A stretch of 64,000 nt of DNA from Furcasterigmium furcatum (lineage: Eukaryota > Ascomycota > Sordariomycetes > Glomerellales > Plectosphaerellaceae), in contig BCIA01000001.1 in NCBI GenBank assembly GCA_001599815.1, forward strand, positions 1,182,934-1,246,933. The letters run 5' to 3'. The translations under genes were made by a program, and so were the position numbers. The notes below the pieces were generated by a model. That model did not search any database. It was not told the DNA's origin and saw nothing but the letters and a program-made list of their open reading frames with translations. Shown in pieces: positions 41,723-52,720 of the stretch (its first letter is position 1; each line of letters begins with the position of its first letter).

Positions 41723-43763
41723 CTATGCCTTCTTCCCATCCTCACCGTCAGGCTTCTGCGTCTTCTGACCAGCCTCCGGCCCTTCAGCAGTAAGTCCAAC
41801 CACGTTCCTCAGCGTCCCGAACGTCAGGCAGTCGCTGATCCTGTTCGCGCCCGAGAAGAGCATCACAAGCCTCTCGACACCACATCCCCACCCGCCCGTC
41901 GGCGGCAGCCCGGCCTCCATGGCCTTGATGTAGCTCTTGTCCAGCGGCGCGGCATCGCCGTCCTCGTCTTTCTCGAAGGTATCCTCCTCGAAGACGTCCT
42001 CCTCGATATCGTCCTCCGCCGCTTCCTGCGCGGGCAGGCCCTCTTCGACCTCTGCGTCGTCGGCGACTGCGGGCTCTTCCGCCGCCTTGCGCCCTCGGAC
42101 GCTCATGGCGCGGTACGCCGTGAGTTTCTGCGCCTGCATGCGCGGGTCGTTCTCCTCCTCGTACATGTTCGCGAGCTCGCGGCCGTCGACGAAGAGCTCC
42201 GCGCGGGCGCTGACGAGCTGCTTCGTGCGGGGGCAGAGGAAGCTCTTGGCGAGGGGGGACATGCATGCCGGGTGGTGGGTAATGAAGACCGGGCGGTCGA
42301 AGGACGCGGGCTCGAGGTAGACGGCGGCAAGGCGGTCGAGGAGCTTGGGGAGGGAGGCGGGGAAGCCGTCGCCGGGAATGGCGACGCCGTGGAGCTTGAA
42401 GACGGCGATGAGCTCGGGGAGGACGTCTTCGCCGGTGAGGTTGGGGAGGCGGAAGCCGAGGGCCTTCTCGAGGGCGGGGAGGAACTCGAGCCTGTCCATG
42501 ACGGCGAAGCGGTCGGGGTCGATGGGGGATAGGGCGAGGTTCTTGGAGGCGATGACCTCGTTCACGTGGGTCGCGAGGCCGCGGAGGAGGTTCTCGGTGA
42601 TGCCGATGAGGTCGTCGAGGTTGGTGTAGGCGGAGTAGAACTCGCACATGGTGAACTCGGGGTTGTGCGTGGCGTCGATGCCCTCGTTACGGAAGGACGG
42701 GCCGATCTCGAAGACCTTGTTCAGGCCGCCGATGACGAGGCGCTTGAGCCAGAGTTCTGGCGCGACACGCAGGGAGAGTTCCTTGGAGGGGAACTCGGTC
42801 GCTCGCGTGGTGAAGGGGCGGGCGACGGCGCCGCCAGCGTTGTGTGCTAGGATTGGTGTTTGGACCTCGAGGAAGTCGTCCTTCAGGAAGTGGTCGCGCA
42901 TATATTGCATTATGTACGACTTGAGCCGCAGAGTGTCAGCGACCTCGGGGTTGACGAGCATGTCGAGGTGGCGCTTCTGAGACTTGGTCTCTGGATCGGT
43001 CAAGGACTCTGGAATCTGTTCCATGGCCGGGGATAGAAGCTCGGGCAGCTGCCGGGCCTCGATGACCAGCTCGCCCGAGTTTGTTCGTGTAGGAACACCA
43101 GTGAGAGCTACGAGGCATGTTAGTATGCGGCGCAAGCGCGGGCAAGGAGGGACGAGAAGGCAGGCATACATATGTGGTCACCCCTCTCAATCATGCGAGA
43201 GAACAGCTTGAAGTTCTCCTTCGTCACGTACGGCTGGATCAGGCGATGGTTGATCATGCCCTGGATGGTGCCGACCTCGTTCTTGATGGTGACGAAGAAG
43301 AGCTTATTGCTATGGCGGCGGATGGACTGGACACGACCTTGACTCATCATCAGCACCGAAAGTCGACAGCAGCGGCATGGGAGGCGGCAGGCAGCGTACC
43401 GTAGAGAATCTCCAAGTCGGGTTCTTCGGTGCCATCTTGCTTGGCTACGGACTGATATTTCTGTTTGAACGAGACGATGCTCCTGCGTCTCTGTCGGGGT
43501 TCCAGCCTCGGGTATGGCTCTGTATACAACTCTTCATTTGTTCGCAGCTCTTCCAGTGCCTTCAAGCGAAGCTTCTCAAACTCGGTTCCTCCATCCCTCC
43601 TGCGCGCGCCCACATTCGCGGCGCCGGGCTTCTCGGGGCCATCCTCTTGGAGGAGCCTGCTCGTGTGGCCCGCCCTGCCAATATGAAAAGCTCGTCCGAG
43701 CACAGGCCTTCCGCCAGCGCTGAGGGAGGGTCTAAATGCCCTCAAACACCGGATCGAGGTCAT
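41723..43763 (-). CDS. Mitochondrial lysyl-tRNA synthetase (class II)
   Basis: Exons 43763-43400, 43337-43170 and 43107-41723 (introns of 62 and 62 bp) encode 638 residues. The N-terminus is Arg-rich and lacks acids (RAFRPSLSAGGRPVLGRAFH), a mitochondrial leader. The OB-fold anticodon-binding domain follows (GRVQSIRRHSNKLFFVTIKN, GDHISLTGVPTRTNSGELVI). The class II core has motif 1 near SYIMQYMRDHFLKDDFLEVQ, motif 2 FEIGPSFRNEGIDATHNPEF, and motif 3 GGWGCGVERLVMLFSGANRI. It charges mitochondrial tRNA-Lys. Compared with ordinary LysRS it carries an about 50-residue acidic insertion (about 516-567) between FVDGRELANMYEEENDPRMQ and the motif 3 segment. The start is the first ATG. It is divergent from TIM10, another mitochondrial gene, over about 0.5 kb. 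Confidence 0.93.
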
Positions 43764-44279
43764 GTCGACTGTGTTGCTTCCGTTAGCGAGAGCTCTCCCA
43801 AAGACGAGTCGCGAATTGAGAGGAGACGGAAGTTGGGGTTCAGAAAACTAGGCGATTATGCATCATGCACAGCAAGCTGTGTCAGACGCAGCGGTTCTAA
43901 GGCTTGCGGATCATCATGGAAGGGTTGGGGGCAAAGAATCAAGGAACAATCGAACGTACCATTTCGTGTTGCTGTGTGTGAAGGAGAACATTCACTGGTT
44001 CGTCGGTCCGTTCCAAAATTTCCATGGAGTCGTCCGGGACCCCACAGGTCCTTATCCGCTGTTATCGGGGACAACCGGTAAAGGGGGCTCGGCTAAACCT
44101 CGTATCCGATGCTTCCGCTGCTGGTCGATAAGACATCTGAATCTAAAATCTCTACGTCCATTGACAACTGCATCATCAGTAGAACATCATTCAACGACCA
44201 AGCTTCAACATAATACCTGCCGCCTTCCTTCCTCCCAACCTCACACCCTCAAAGCCTCATCAAACCCCAATCAGCCACC
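43764..44279. promoter_or_regulatory. Shared divergent promoter region, mitochondrial LysRS / TIM10
   Basis: 516 bp separate the two start codons, so both promoters must lie here. The TIM10 side ends in a C/T/A-rich leader leading into a near-ideal start context (CAGCCACCATGTT). No clear TATA box was identified. Co-regulation of two mitochondrial genes is possible but only inferred. Confidence 0.5.
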
Positions 44280-44607
44280 ATGTTCGGAATCGGTCGCCCC
44301 AAGCTCTCCTCCGAGGAGAAGATCGCCATGGCCGAGCAGGAGATGCGCCTCCTCGCCGACATGCACAACCGGTACGTCCCATCCCGTCGCGCTGGACACC
44401 TCAGAATCTCTAGCTGACAGCCGCAGCCTCACCAAGATCTGCCAGTCCAAGTGCCTCCCCGACTACCGCGAGGCCGACCTCAACAAGGGCGAGTCCGTCT
44501 GCCTCGACCGCTGCGCCGCCAAGTTCTTCGAGGCGCACATGAAGGCTTCCGAGGTGATGCAAGCGGAGAGCCAGAAGAGGGGCGGCATGGGTGGCGGCAT
44601 GTTCTAA
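44280..44607 (+). CDS. tim10: Mitochondrial intermembrane-space chaperone TIM10
   Basis: Exons 44280-44371 and 44427-44607 (55 bp intron: GTACGT, GCTGAC, CGCAG) encode 90 residues, the usual Tim10 length. The twin CX3C motifs are intact: Cys36-QSK-Cys40 and Cys56-LDR-Cys60, spaced 15 residues. The N-terminal helix (EEKIAMAEQEMRLLADMHNR) and C-terminal helix (AKFFEAHMKASEVMQAESQK) complete the small-Tim hairpin, and the tail is Gly/Met-rich. With Tim9 it forms a hexamer that escorts hydrophobic carrier and beta-barrel precursors across the intermembrane space. It is imported through Mia40-dependent oxidation of the Cys pairs. The start has a strong Kozak context. Confidence 0.95.
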
Positions 44608-45182
44608 GCGACGAAACCCCCCTTTCCGACTGCGGGTGACGACACCTTGCCCGAGGCGGACCGGCGGCAGTGTAACGATCAGGATAGACGGGTGCGACTG
44701 TGTATCAATTAGACGGAGGCGCCATGGGTTGGTTCTCCAGGGGCGGAGGGCTCGGAGCGACGAGCTTGCGGATGAAGCGCCATGCTTGGGCTTCTTGTAT
44801 AACAGCTTGAGGGCGGCCTGGATGGGCCACCTCCTGTAGTCGACAATGTTCAACTCCTTAATGACCACGAAGATCCGAGGGACTTTCTGAATCTCTTTGA
44901 GTAAAAGGCACGGCAAATTGTTTCGGTTGCAGAAAGAGTCATCCAACATGAGCCCCAACATCACATTTCATTCAGCCTGGTGAGGCTCGGCTCCCGCGGA
45001 GCCTTACTGCTAATCCTACAATGCAGGAGAGCAAACAGCTGCGGTGCATCACCAAGGCAAGCAGTTGGGCAGGGGTTTTATGAGCCACGAGAGCCGAAGA
45101 ATGTTGACCTGGAAGCAGATGGAGTCTCGCAAAGCCGAGACGATGTCTCTACTTTCTTGAGGAAAGCAAGATGAGCACTCCG
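44608..45182. other. Convergent 3' spacer
   Basis: About 575 bp between convergent TIM10 and MFS transporter 3' ends. I see no gene, RNA or repeat in it. Confidence 0.5.
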
Positions 45183-46957
45183 TTACTGCGGGCGCAGGGC
45201 TCCCTTCTCGCTTGTGCTCCATTTCCCATGGATGTATTGCCGCACATTCTTTCCCCAAAAAGCCATAGGCATAGCAAGCATACCCATAGAGAGCATGAGG
45301 ATGAGGATAGTTATGCACGGGCCGAGGATATCACCGTCCTCCGCCCACAAGGCCAGGTTGATACCGAGGAGAGAAGCGATGAGAATGGCAGCAGCCAGCT
45401 CCACGGCTAGAGAGGCGGCGGCCCACGGTGGGAAGGCCTCGGTGATCCATACGACCGTAGCCACGAACCCGGAGACGAAGCTGAAGTTCGCCACTCCAAA
45501 GTTGATGTAGTGGACAAACGGGGGCCACTGTCTCATGATGGCGGCGGCGTGGAGCATAATGCTGGCGGCGCCGGTGATGACAGGCAGAATAAACCCAATG
45601 AGATAGACCTCGGCATGCCGATTGCCGCCGCAGCGTACGGCACAGTACCGCGTGCAGCGGGCAATCATGGGGCCGGACCCCCAGAAGCCCAGGAAGGACG
45701 AGACGGCGCTGCTCACGCCGCAAAAGGTGCCCATGAGTGTCCGCTCCTGGCCCTGGAGAGTTCCGGAGAGGTAGATCGTCTGGGTGAGGTTGACGAAGAT
45801 GACGCTGCAGAGCAAGACGCCACTAAGCAAACTGACCCAGATGACAAGGGGGTTGGCGAAACACAGCAACATCTGCACGAAGGTGGCCCAGGCGGCTTTC
45901 CATTCCGTGCCTGGGGCTCGGGTGAGCCGCAGGCGCTGCCACCGCGCGGAGATGGTCGTGTCATCCGGCTGTGGCCTGAGCCGCTCGCTGTCGGCGGCAT
46001 CGAGCGACTCCCAGTTGTCATACACGCGCACCGTCTCCGAGCCGCTCTGGGCAAGAATGCGGCCGTCCAAGGCGACGGCAGGGCGGAGGAAGAAGGTCTC
46101 TGGGATGAAGAGGAAAGTGACGACGAGAGACACTAGGCTGGGGGTGATGTACGCCTGGTAGATCGGCCTCCAGCTGACAGTCACGTCGGTGATGAAGGGC
46201 ACGGGGATCAGCAACAGGTCGACAGTGCCGGAGACGATGGCCCAGTAGAGGGCAATGGCGAAGGGTCGTTCGTAGACAAACGTGGCGTCGAGGATGACGA
46301 GGATTCCCTGCAACACGTGGAAGTTTAGTCGGAGGCGGAGTCTCGTGGACGCGAGAGACTGATTCTGACTTACAGCGCCAAAGGCCACCCCTATGGCCAG
46401 CCCCTGAAAGAAAATGGACACGGCCAGGCCCCCAAAGTCCTGTGAAAGACCGGCCGATGTAGTCGAGATGGCAGTGATGATGCAGGACGCAAGAAGAACA
46501 GGCCGACGTCCGATGGCGGTGGTCATCGGAACAGCGACGAGGTAACCAACGCTCGTTCCAATGGTGATGATTGAGTTGAGAGACTCGACACTTATCCCGT
46601 TTCCCTGCTCGCCGTCAGCACTCATGCCACTGCTCAGTACCTCGTGTGAATAAGTACATCGGGGTCAAACTCAAGACGGAAAGCGCCCATCAAGACTGCG
46701 GGGAGCTTGTTCTGAAAGAAGCAGACGACAGAATGGAAGATGAGGGCTCCGAGTGCGGCAGTTCGCCTCGCCCAGGTCCAGTTGAGGGGATCGCGCCTGG
46801 ATTCGGACGGGATCGGGAGCTTGAGAACCTTGCCGGCGGACGAGATGAGGAAGACGGTCCCGGGGAGCTCTTCAGGGAGGGCCATTGCTCCAAATTCCGG
46901 CTTCTCGAGCGGGCTCGGGGGCGCGGACGCCCAAAGGCCTGCATCGTCGGAGGACAT
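45183..46957 (-). CDS. Major facilitator superfamily transporter
   Basis: Exons 46957-46658, 46604-46374 and 46307-45183 (introns of 53 and 66 bp; the second is in frame) encode 551 residues. The ATG at 46957 is the first in the frame. A cytosolic N-terminus ends in ESRRDPLNWTWARR, the PLNW-type motif found in fungal drug:H+ antiporter-type MFS proteins. It is followed by helix 1 (AALGALIFHSVVCFF), helix 2, and the conserved loop motif AIGRRPVLLASC. About twelve hydrophobic segments are present, with a central charged loop (about residues 270-320). The C-terminus is WGKNVRQYIHGKW. The protein sits in a membrane and moves a small solute or toxic compound by proton coupling; the substrate cannot be inferred. 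No biosynthetic cluster genes surround it. The first intron's donor (GTACTT) is weak, so that junction is less sure. Confidence 0.85.
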
Positions 46958-49879
46958 GATGATGATAATGAAGAAGCGGCGCGGTCTCTTCTGAGCTTGG
47001 GTACTAGCCAGGATGCCGTCCAACGGTCGGCCTACCTAAAGGACGACTATCTTTGTGTCTTGTTGTTTGATATATATGTATTGACACCCACACCGAACGA
47101 GAGATGGTCGGATGCCTCCCTCCCCTCATCGTGGTGTCTGGAAACGGCGGGTGAGTTCCCCGGATCCTGCGGCTAGCCCCAGATGCAGGCGTTTGCGAGG
47201 CCGATGAAGAGCGACCAGGCGTCTCAAAAATGAACCTTAACTCTGTGCTTGAGCTTCACTTGATTGAGACGAGGAGCGAAAGGAGCCACAGGGTGCTCAG
47301 TGCATCCCCGCGAACACGGCATCCTTGGGGTGCTCGGGTCGTCCCAACTTGCCCAGTTGTCGCGTCAGGAGGGTTATTGATTTGAAAACTCCTGGTCTGC
47401 AGCGGCTAGACAAGAACGAGTCAGTCTTCTGAAGCCTCCGGCTCGTCTTGGCGGGAAGATGGTGGGCGTGGCGTCCTGTTGTTTCCCTCTTCATCGCGAT
47501 ATTGGCCGCACTATAGGCAGGCCCCTGACGTCGAGTCTCTTGCTGCCTCCCGGTCTGATGTTCTGAGACGTTTGGTATCGGCTCTATTAAATCCCTCGGC
47601 TCGACCAACGAGCCGGGAGAGTTTTCTATCCTCGACCAGTCCTTGCTTGATCGCTATCGGTTTCCCGGGTTGGTCGCCAATCGTAGGGGCAGTGCTGATG
47701 ACAAGCTGAGTTCCAGACATAGCAAAGGCACCAGTTGCGTCAAAGTCGGGATATCTGGTATCGAATTGATCATGCTGAGGAGTCGCTCTCGGAAAACCAG
47801 CGAAGCGTGTCCAGGTGAACAGCCCCTCGTCCCGATTCCGCACGGTAGGAAACGTCAAATTCCGCAGATGCCTGCAGAGACCATGTCATCAAGTGTTTGG
47901 TTCTGGACGTGGTCCACGGTTTGCTGGAGCGCCTGAATTCTATCGGCAAACAGCTGTGACTAGGATGCTGATATCTGTGTCACCTAGAGCCAAGAGAAGA
48001 GGGTGACAGAAAAGATGGCCGGACTCAGAACAACCACGTCAGCCAGCTGAGATACTTGACATGTCCTCCCTCTTAACTCCAGAAAGCCGAGAGAGCCTCT
48101 TACTGAGCTGGAGACAATGTCAGAGGCTACCTCCACGACTTCGAGCAGTCTAAAGAATATCGATCTGGACAGCAACAAACATAGCTGGGCCTGGTCATGT
48201 AATTTGCAAGACGCGGTGATGAGGCTGTCGGCCAGGATGACGAATCGGGCAATATGCGGCGACAGGCGGGCTGCAGAGACCGGGTGATGAAATGCTCTGA
48301 CTTACTTATTATTAGGTGGTAAGCAGCCAGCATTTCCTGCAGGTCTCATCAGCCTGATGCCCAATTCTCCGGCATGAGGATGACCTGGACTCGGACTGTG
48401 TCTGCCATCTCGTCCGAGCAGCAAGACGACCACTGTGACAACTTGATTTGGCGATGCTGTCGACCATGTATGTAGCAAGTAAGGAGAAAACATGGCGCTC
48501 ACTATGTGTATTTACTTGTCCAAGGCTAAAAATGCCCATGTGGGCATTGCCCAGGATGTGAAGATACCAAACCCCAGATGGTGGTGACAGAAGCAGCCCA
48601 AGGGCCCGGGGAGCCTTGCAACAAACCTTGAAGATCGTGTTAGTGAGAGGCAGGAGATACCGCTTCCGCACTAACATGGGCTGGGTCGCTAGTGGGGGCC
48701 AGACCCGTTAGCGGAAACGGCTGCGCCATCATCGAGGCATCTTGATCTTCTGCACAGCCAACACAGCCCTACGGTCCCAGGAACGACACTGAGTGAGCCG
48801 GCCGGAAGGCTGTGCACTGCCACGGGATTGAAGATGGATGTGTGAATCTGCGCGATGACGCTCCTGCGTTGAGTTCCATGTCCATCCAACGCCGATAAGG
48901 GTTGTGTTTTGACGCATGAGGTCCTCCAGAGACCCCCTTTCCCTTGGACCCCTAACGTGGCCTCTCTTCTGCAAACTCAGCGTTTTCCGAGGCCCAGGCC
49001 AATGTAAGACCGAACCCCGGGCCGTTTTCTGACGCGTCCCAATGCCCAGGTGCAAACCCCACAGGGCGGAGACTTCCAGGAGCAATGGCACGCACAGGGT
49101 GAACGGCTGGCTGGGGCTGGGACTCTGCGAGCCATCAAGTTGTACTTAAATACTGAGTGAGGTCTTTTCGTACAAATCCAAGTAGACTGGAGGCGGAGCT
49201 GAATACACAGCTGGGGCTTCGTTTGCAGACGGGACCGTCTCCTCACGGCAGAGTCCGATCACCACCACCACAGTCGAGCAATGACGGGAAATCAAGGCAG
49301 AGTCGACCTGTCCAGCGGCCACGGATGACGATCGGGTCTTGAGGCCCACTCCCAAAAACGGACAGGAACTGCGCAGATCACTTCCAGACCCCGTGCGGAT
49401 CTCCAATACGAGCCGGAGGCCGCTGCAGCTAAACTGCCCTGCAGCTCACGCCAAACCGCTAAAAAAACCGGCCCAGGTCCCGCCCCTTTCAAAGACCCGA
49501 CTGTCGCTCTGCCACTCCCTCCCGTCCCGCTGAACCCCCGGCGCAAACCCAAAACTGCTCATCGTCCAGACCTGTTTCAGCTTCCCAACTTCTTTGTCGG
49601 CACCCTCTCCCCACGATTCCATCGCCATCCCTTGCTCGTCGCCAGCATCATCACGGAAACAGACGACGGTAACGACCCAGGTAGCATATAGCGCCGAACG
49701 GGAACACCAACGGGGCTACCGACTGCCTGAACGTACACCCTCTTTTCGCCTCTCGAACATCTCCATTCATTCGCTTCCGCATCAATAACAACAACGCCAA
49801 AAGAGAAGTAACCACAGAATCACCGATAGTAAATTTCCCGCGATCGTCTTCGAACTGCGATCTCGGGACCCCAACCACC
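46958..49879. other. 2.9 kb divergent spacer between MFS transporter and UPF0658 genes
   Basis: I find no convincing gene. Frames here are short and lack coding composition. From about 49685 the plus-strand frame of the UPF0658 exon is already open but contains no ATG. No ATG in any frame occurs between 49326 and 50057, which suggests that stretch is a 5' leader. Confidence 0.5.
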
Positions 49880-51495
49880 ATCAAACTGGCCTCCCCGAGA
49901 CTCTACCCTCCCCTCAAAAGCCCGTCGGGCGCCCATTCCATCAACAGCGACACGGCTCCCCTCGTGGAGTCGGCCAACACCGGCGCCCTGGCTGGCAGGC
50001 AGGAATCCCGCGGGTCGCTCCTGAGCGACCCCGCGTACACTGGCTATCAGCAGCAGTATGATCAATCATACGAGCAGCCCTATGCGTCCTCTTCGTACCA
50101 GCAGTCCAGCTTCCCGCAACAGCCTACCTACCAAGACACCTCGTACCAGGACCCGTCCTACCAGCAGCAGTCTTCGTACGCATCACACTACCAGCAGCAG
50201 CAGCAACAGCAGCAATATCAGCAGCCGCAATTCCCCGCGGCCGCCGCGTCGACGCCCATCTCACCACAGCCCGTCTCCTCGCCCACCGTCGCCCAGCCCA
50301 CCTACAACCAGGGCTATGCGTATCGCGAAGGCCTTGCCCCGTCGACGATGAATGGATCCAGCCCCTCCAACTCGGGCGGCAAGGGCTGGTTCTCTTTCAT
50401 GGGCGAGAAATGGCCGAGGATCTTCTTCTTCGTCACAATGGTGCAGATCATCATCTGTCTGGTCTTCGAGGCGTAAGTCGCATTCTTCCATCCTCGGGGT
50501 CGTCGAGGACCGCGACATGCAGCAAGTAGTGCAGCCAGCTAACCCGATCATGCAGCTATGTCTTCGGCGTGTTCCAGGCAGGTCTGAGAGACGAGTCCAT
50601 GAGCGACACCCAGTCCGAACGACGAACTATTCCCACCTTTCTCGCCCTCTTCATCTTCTGCTTCCTCTACGAGGCCGTCATCACTTGGGACGCGCTGCGC
50701 GCGAAGAACACCATTCAGGTTATCGGCGTGTGCATTGCTAACCTCGCCATCATGGTCTACGCCGCTATCCAGATTGACGAAATCAGGATCGCCGTTGACC
50801 ATCTTCACCGCTTCAACGCCCTCTCCAACCTCAACATGTGGAACGAGATGCGACCCTTCCTCGTTGCCATCCCCTGCATCTTCGCCCTCGGCACCGTCTG
50901 CATGTCCCTGGTCGCCTTCAAGCTCTACCAGGTCTTCGCTTGGGACATTCTCAAGACCATCGGCGCCGACTACCGCATGAAGCAGCGCTTCCTGCACTAC
51001 CAGATTTACATCGCCCTGCTGAAGTTCGACTTCTTCTTCTTCCTCGGCTTCACGGTCCAGTTCCTCGTCATCGTCGGCGACATCGAGGTCGTAGAGTACG
51101 CCCTCACCGCTGCCGCCATCCCGGTCACCATCGGCATCCTCATGAGCGCCGCCTACTTCACTCGCCGCGAGATCAAGGCCGGCGTCATCGTCGTCATCAT
51201 CCTCTACCTCGGCGGTCTGAGCTACTTCATCTTCAAGCTGGTCCGCATCTACCAGCCCAACTACAGCATACACTACCAGGCTGTCCGCAAGTCTCTCACA
51301 GCCTTCACCGTCGTCACCATTCTCCTCATCGTCCTCACCATCATCAACGCCATCGTCTGCACGTGCCACTTTGGCAAGGGTCTCAAGGAACACCTCGTCA
51401 AGAAGAAGGAGCCCGAGAAGAACTCCGACCTGAACTCGGTCAGCCTCCAGGACGTCAAGCCTCACCAGATGGCGAGCAGGATGACCATCGACTAG
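49880..51495 (+). CDS. UPF0658 Golgi-type multi-span membrane protein; start codon unclear
   Basis: Exon 1 runs to 50472 and exon 2 is 50556-51495 (83 bp intron GTAAGT, GCTAACC, GCAG). The frame of exon 1 is open from 49685 but holds no ATG before 50348. The start shown is an ATC in a perfect ATG-like context (CAACCACCATCAAACTGG) and is only a candidate (510 residues). Starting at 50348 would remove a Tyr/Gln-rich segment that looks coding (YQQQYDQSYEQPYASSSYQQ and a Gln run). The conserved part begins with GEKWPRIFFFVTMVQIIICL and continues with about seven hydrophobic helices, including FLALFIFCFLYEAVITWDAL, MRPFLVAIPCIFALGTVCMS and KAGVIVVIILYLGGLSYFIF. This matches the fungal UPF0658 family, reported at the Golgi; the function is unknown. 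Family and exon 2 are firm. Confidence 0.8.
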
Positions 51496-52720
51496 GTGCT
51501 TTGGCGAAGCCGACCGTATTGGTCCCTTCTTTCGAGTATAAACAGAAAACCAGCACAAAGATACGAATTACGAAAAAAACAAACAAGCCCATACCCGCGC
51601 CGCCACCTCTTCAAGTAGGGTGGGAGGCTCGGGGAGGGAATACCCCAAGAGGCCGACGCAAGATGGACTTGTGGTCCGCCTCCACCATTGAGATCCCCCA
51701 TCATCATCATCATCATCATCATCGCCCGGTGATTGTGCTTTTCGTTGTACCTTTCCTCACCCTTTTTTTCTTCTCATATGGGCTCCGGCGTTGGTAGACG
51801 AGATGTCCCGTCCGCCTCGGGGACCAGGCGCATAGCCCCCCTCAAACCATTCCCTTTTCATCTTTGTTTTAGCGTCGAGGGGGGTATGCAACGGGCGACG
51901 AGGCGAGGCGGGACTTGATGGATATTCCGGTGGTTTTCATTCTACTCTCCCGGTTAGGCAAGGATTTTCTGGGCCTTGTGCTAGGATGGGACAAGTATGT
52001 TGAGTACCATATCCTGGGTAGCTGGGAATGGAAATGAAGGATCTTCACATGACCGTGTGCTTTGCGTGGTGTGTGCTTACAACTGCCGTAATCCCTACTC
52101 ACTGACACCAGAACCAAGTTGAAGCACGTCCGAGAAGCAGGCATCAAAGAGCGACGACGAGGGTGCGCTAGGAATATCATGCTTGCTATTCACTGTCGCA
52201 GGGAAACGCTCCAGAACCTCTCCGCTGAGCCGAGGTTCGTATACCAAGTTCATCAATGCCGTAATAAACTCCGTGATCCCGGGACCATACTCCTGGCCTG
52301 TTCCCAGGCTGCCATATAAACGACTGTAAGAAATTCGTGACGCTGTTGGGCCTTCCAGCCTATCTGAGTAATTCGTCGTGGAAATACATATAATGCCCCG
52401 CATCATTCCTCCTGGCGGGGCAGAGGCCGCGGTACGATGCTATGCACGAATACCGCCCCGAATCGACTCGTTACGTACGTGTGCGAGACGAGGGCCGGGG
52501 GCCGTGGCAGCAGATCCGCTTCCATCACCGCCATCGCATTGCGACGCGGGCGGTTCTCGAACGTCATCGTCGCGTTAGCTCGTGCTGGGTGCATGTCGTG
52601 ACCACGCCTGCCGTGACTACGCCTGTCGCGACCGCGCATCTCGGACCTCGGCGGCACCGCAGGGGGCCACGAGTGCCGGAGGGGCCACGAGTTTTCGGGC
52701 ATCTAGACCAACACGTTTGG
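51496..52720. other. Convergent 3' spacer with (CAT)8 microsatellite
   Basis: 1.2 kb between convergent 3' ends of the UPF0658 and rmd5 genes. It includes a CAT repeat at 51699-51722, probably in the UPF0658 3' UTR. A GC-rich patch at about 52420-52700 contains short imperfect repeats (CGCCTG/CGTGACTACGCCTG) but no supported gene. Confidence 0.5.
51699..51722. repeat. (CAT)8 microsatellite
   Basis: Eight tandem CAT units lie about 200 bp after the UPF0658 stop codon, likely within the 3' UTR. Confidence 0.9.

Noticed and set aside
45183..46957. Secondary-metabolite or drug-resistance cluster around the MFS transporter
   Set aside because: No polyketide synthase, peptide synthetase, P450 or cluster regulator lies nearby; the flanks are TIM10 and a Golgi protein.
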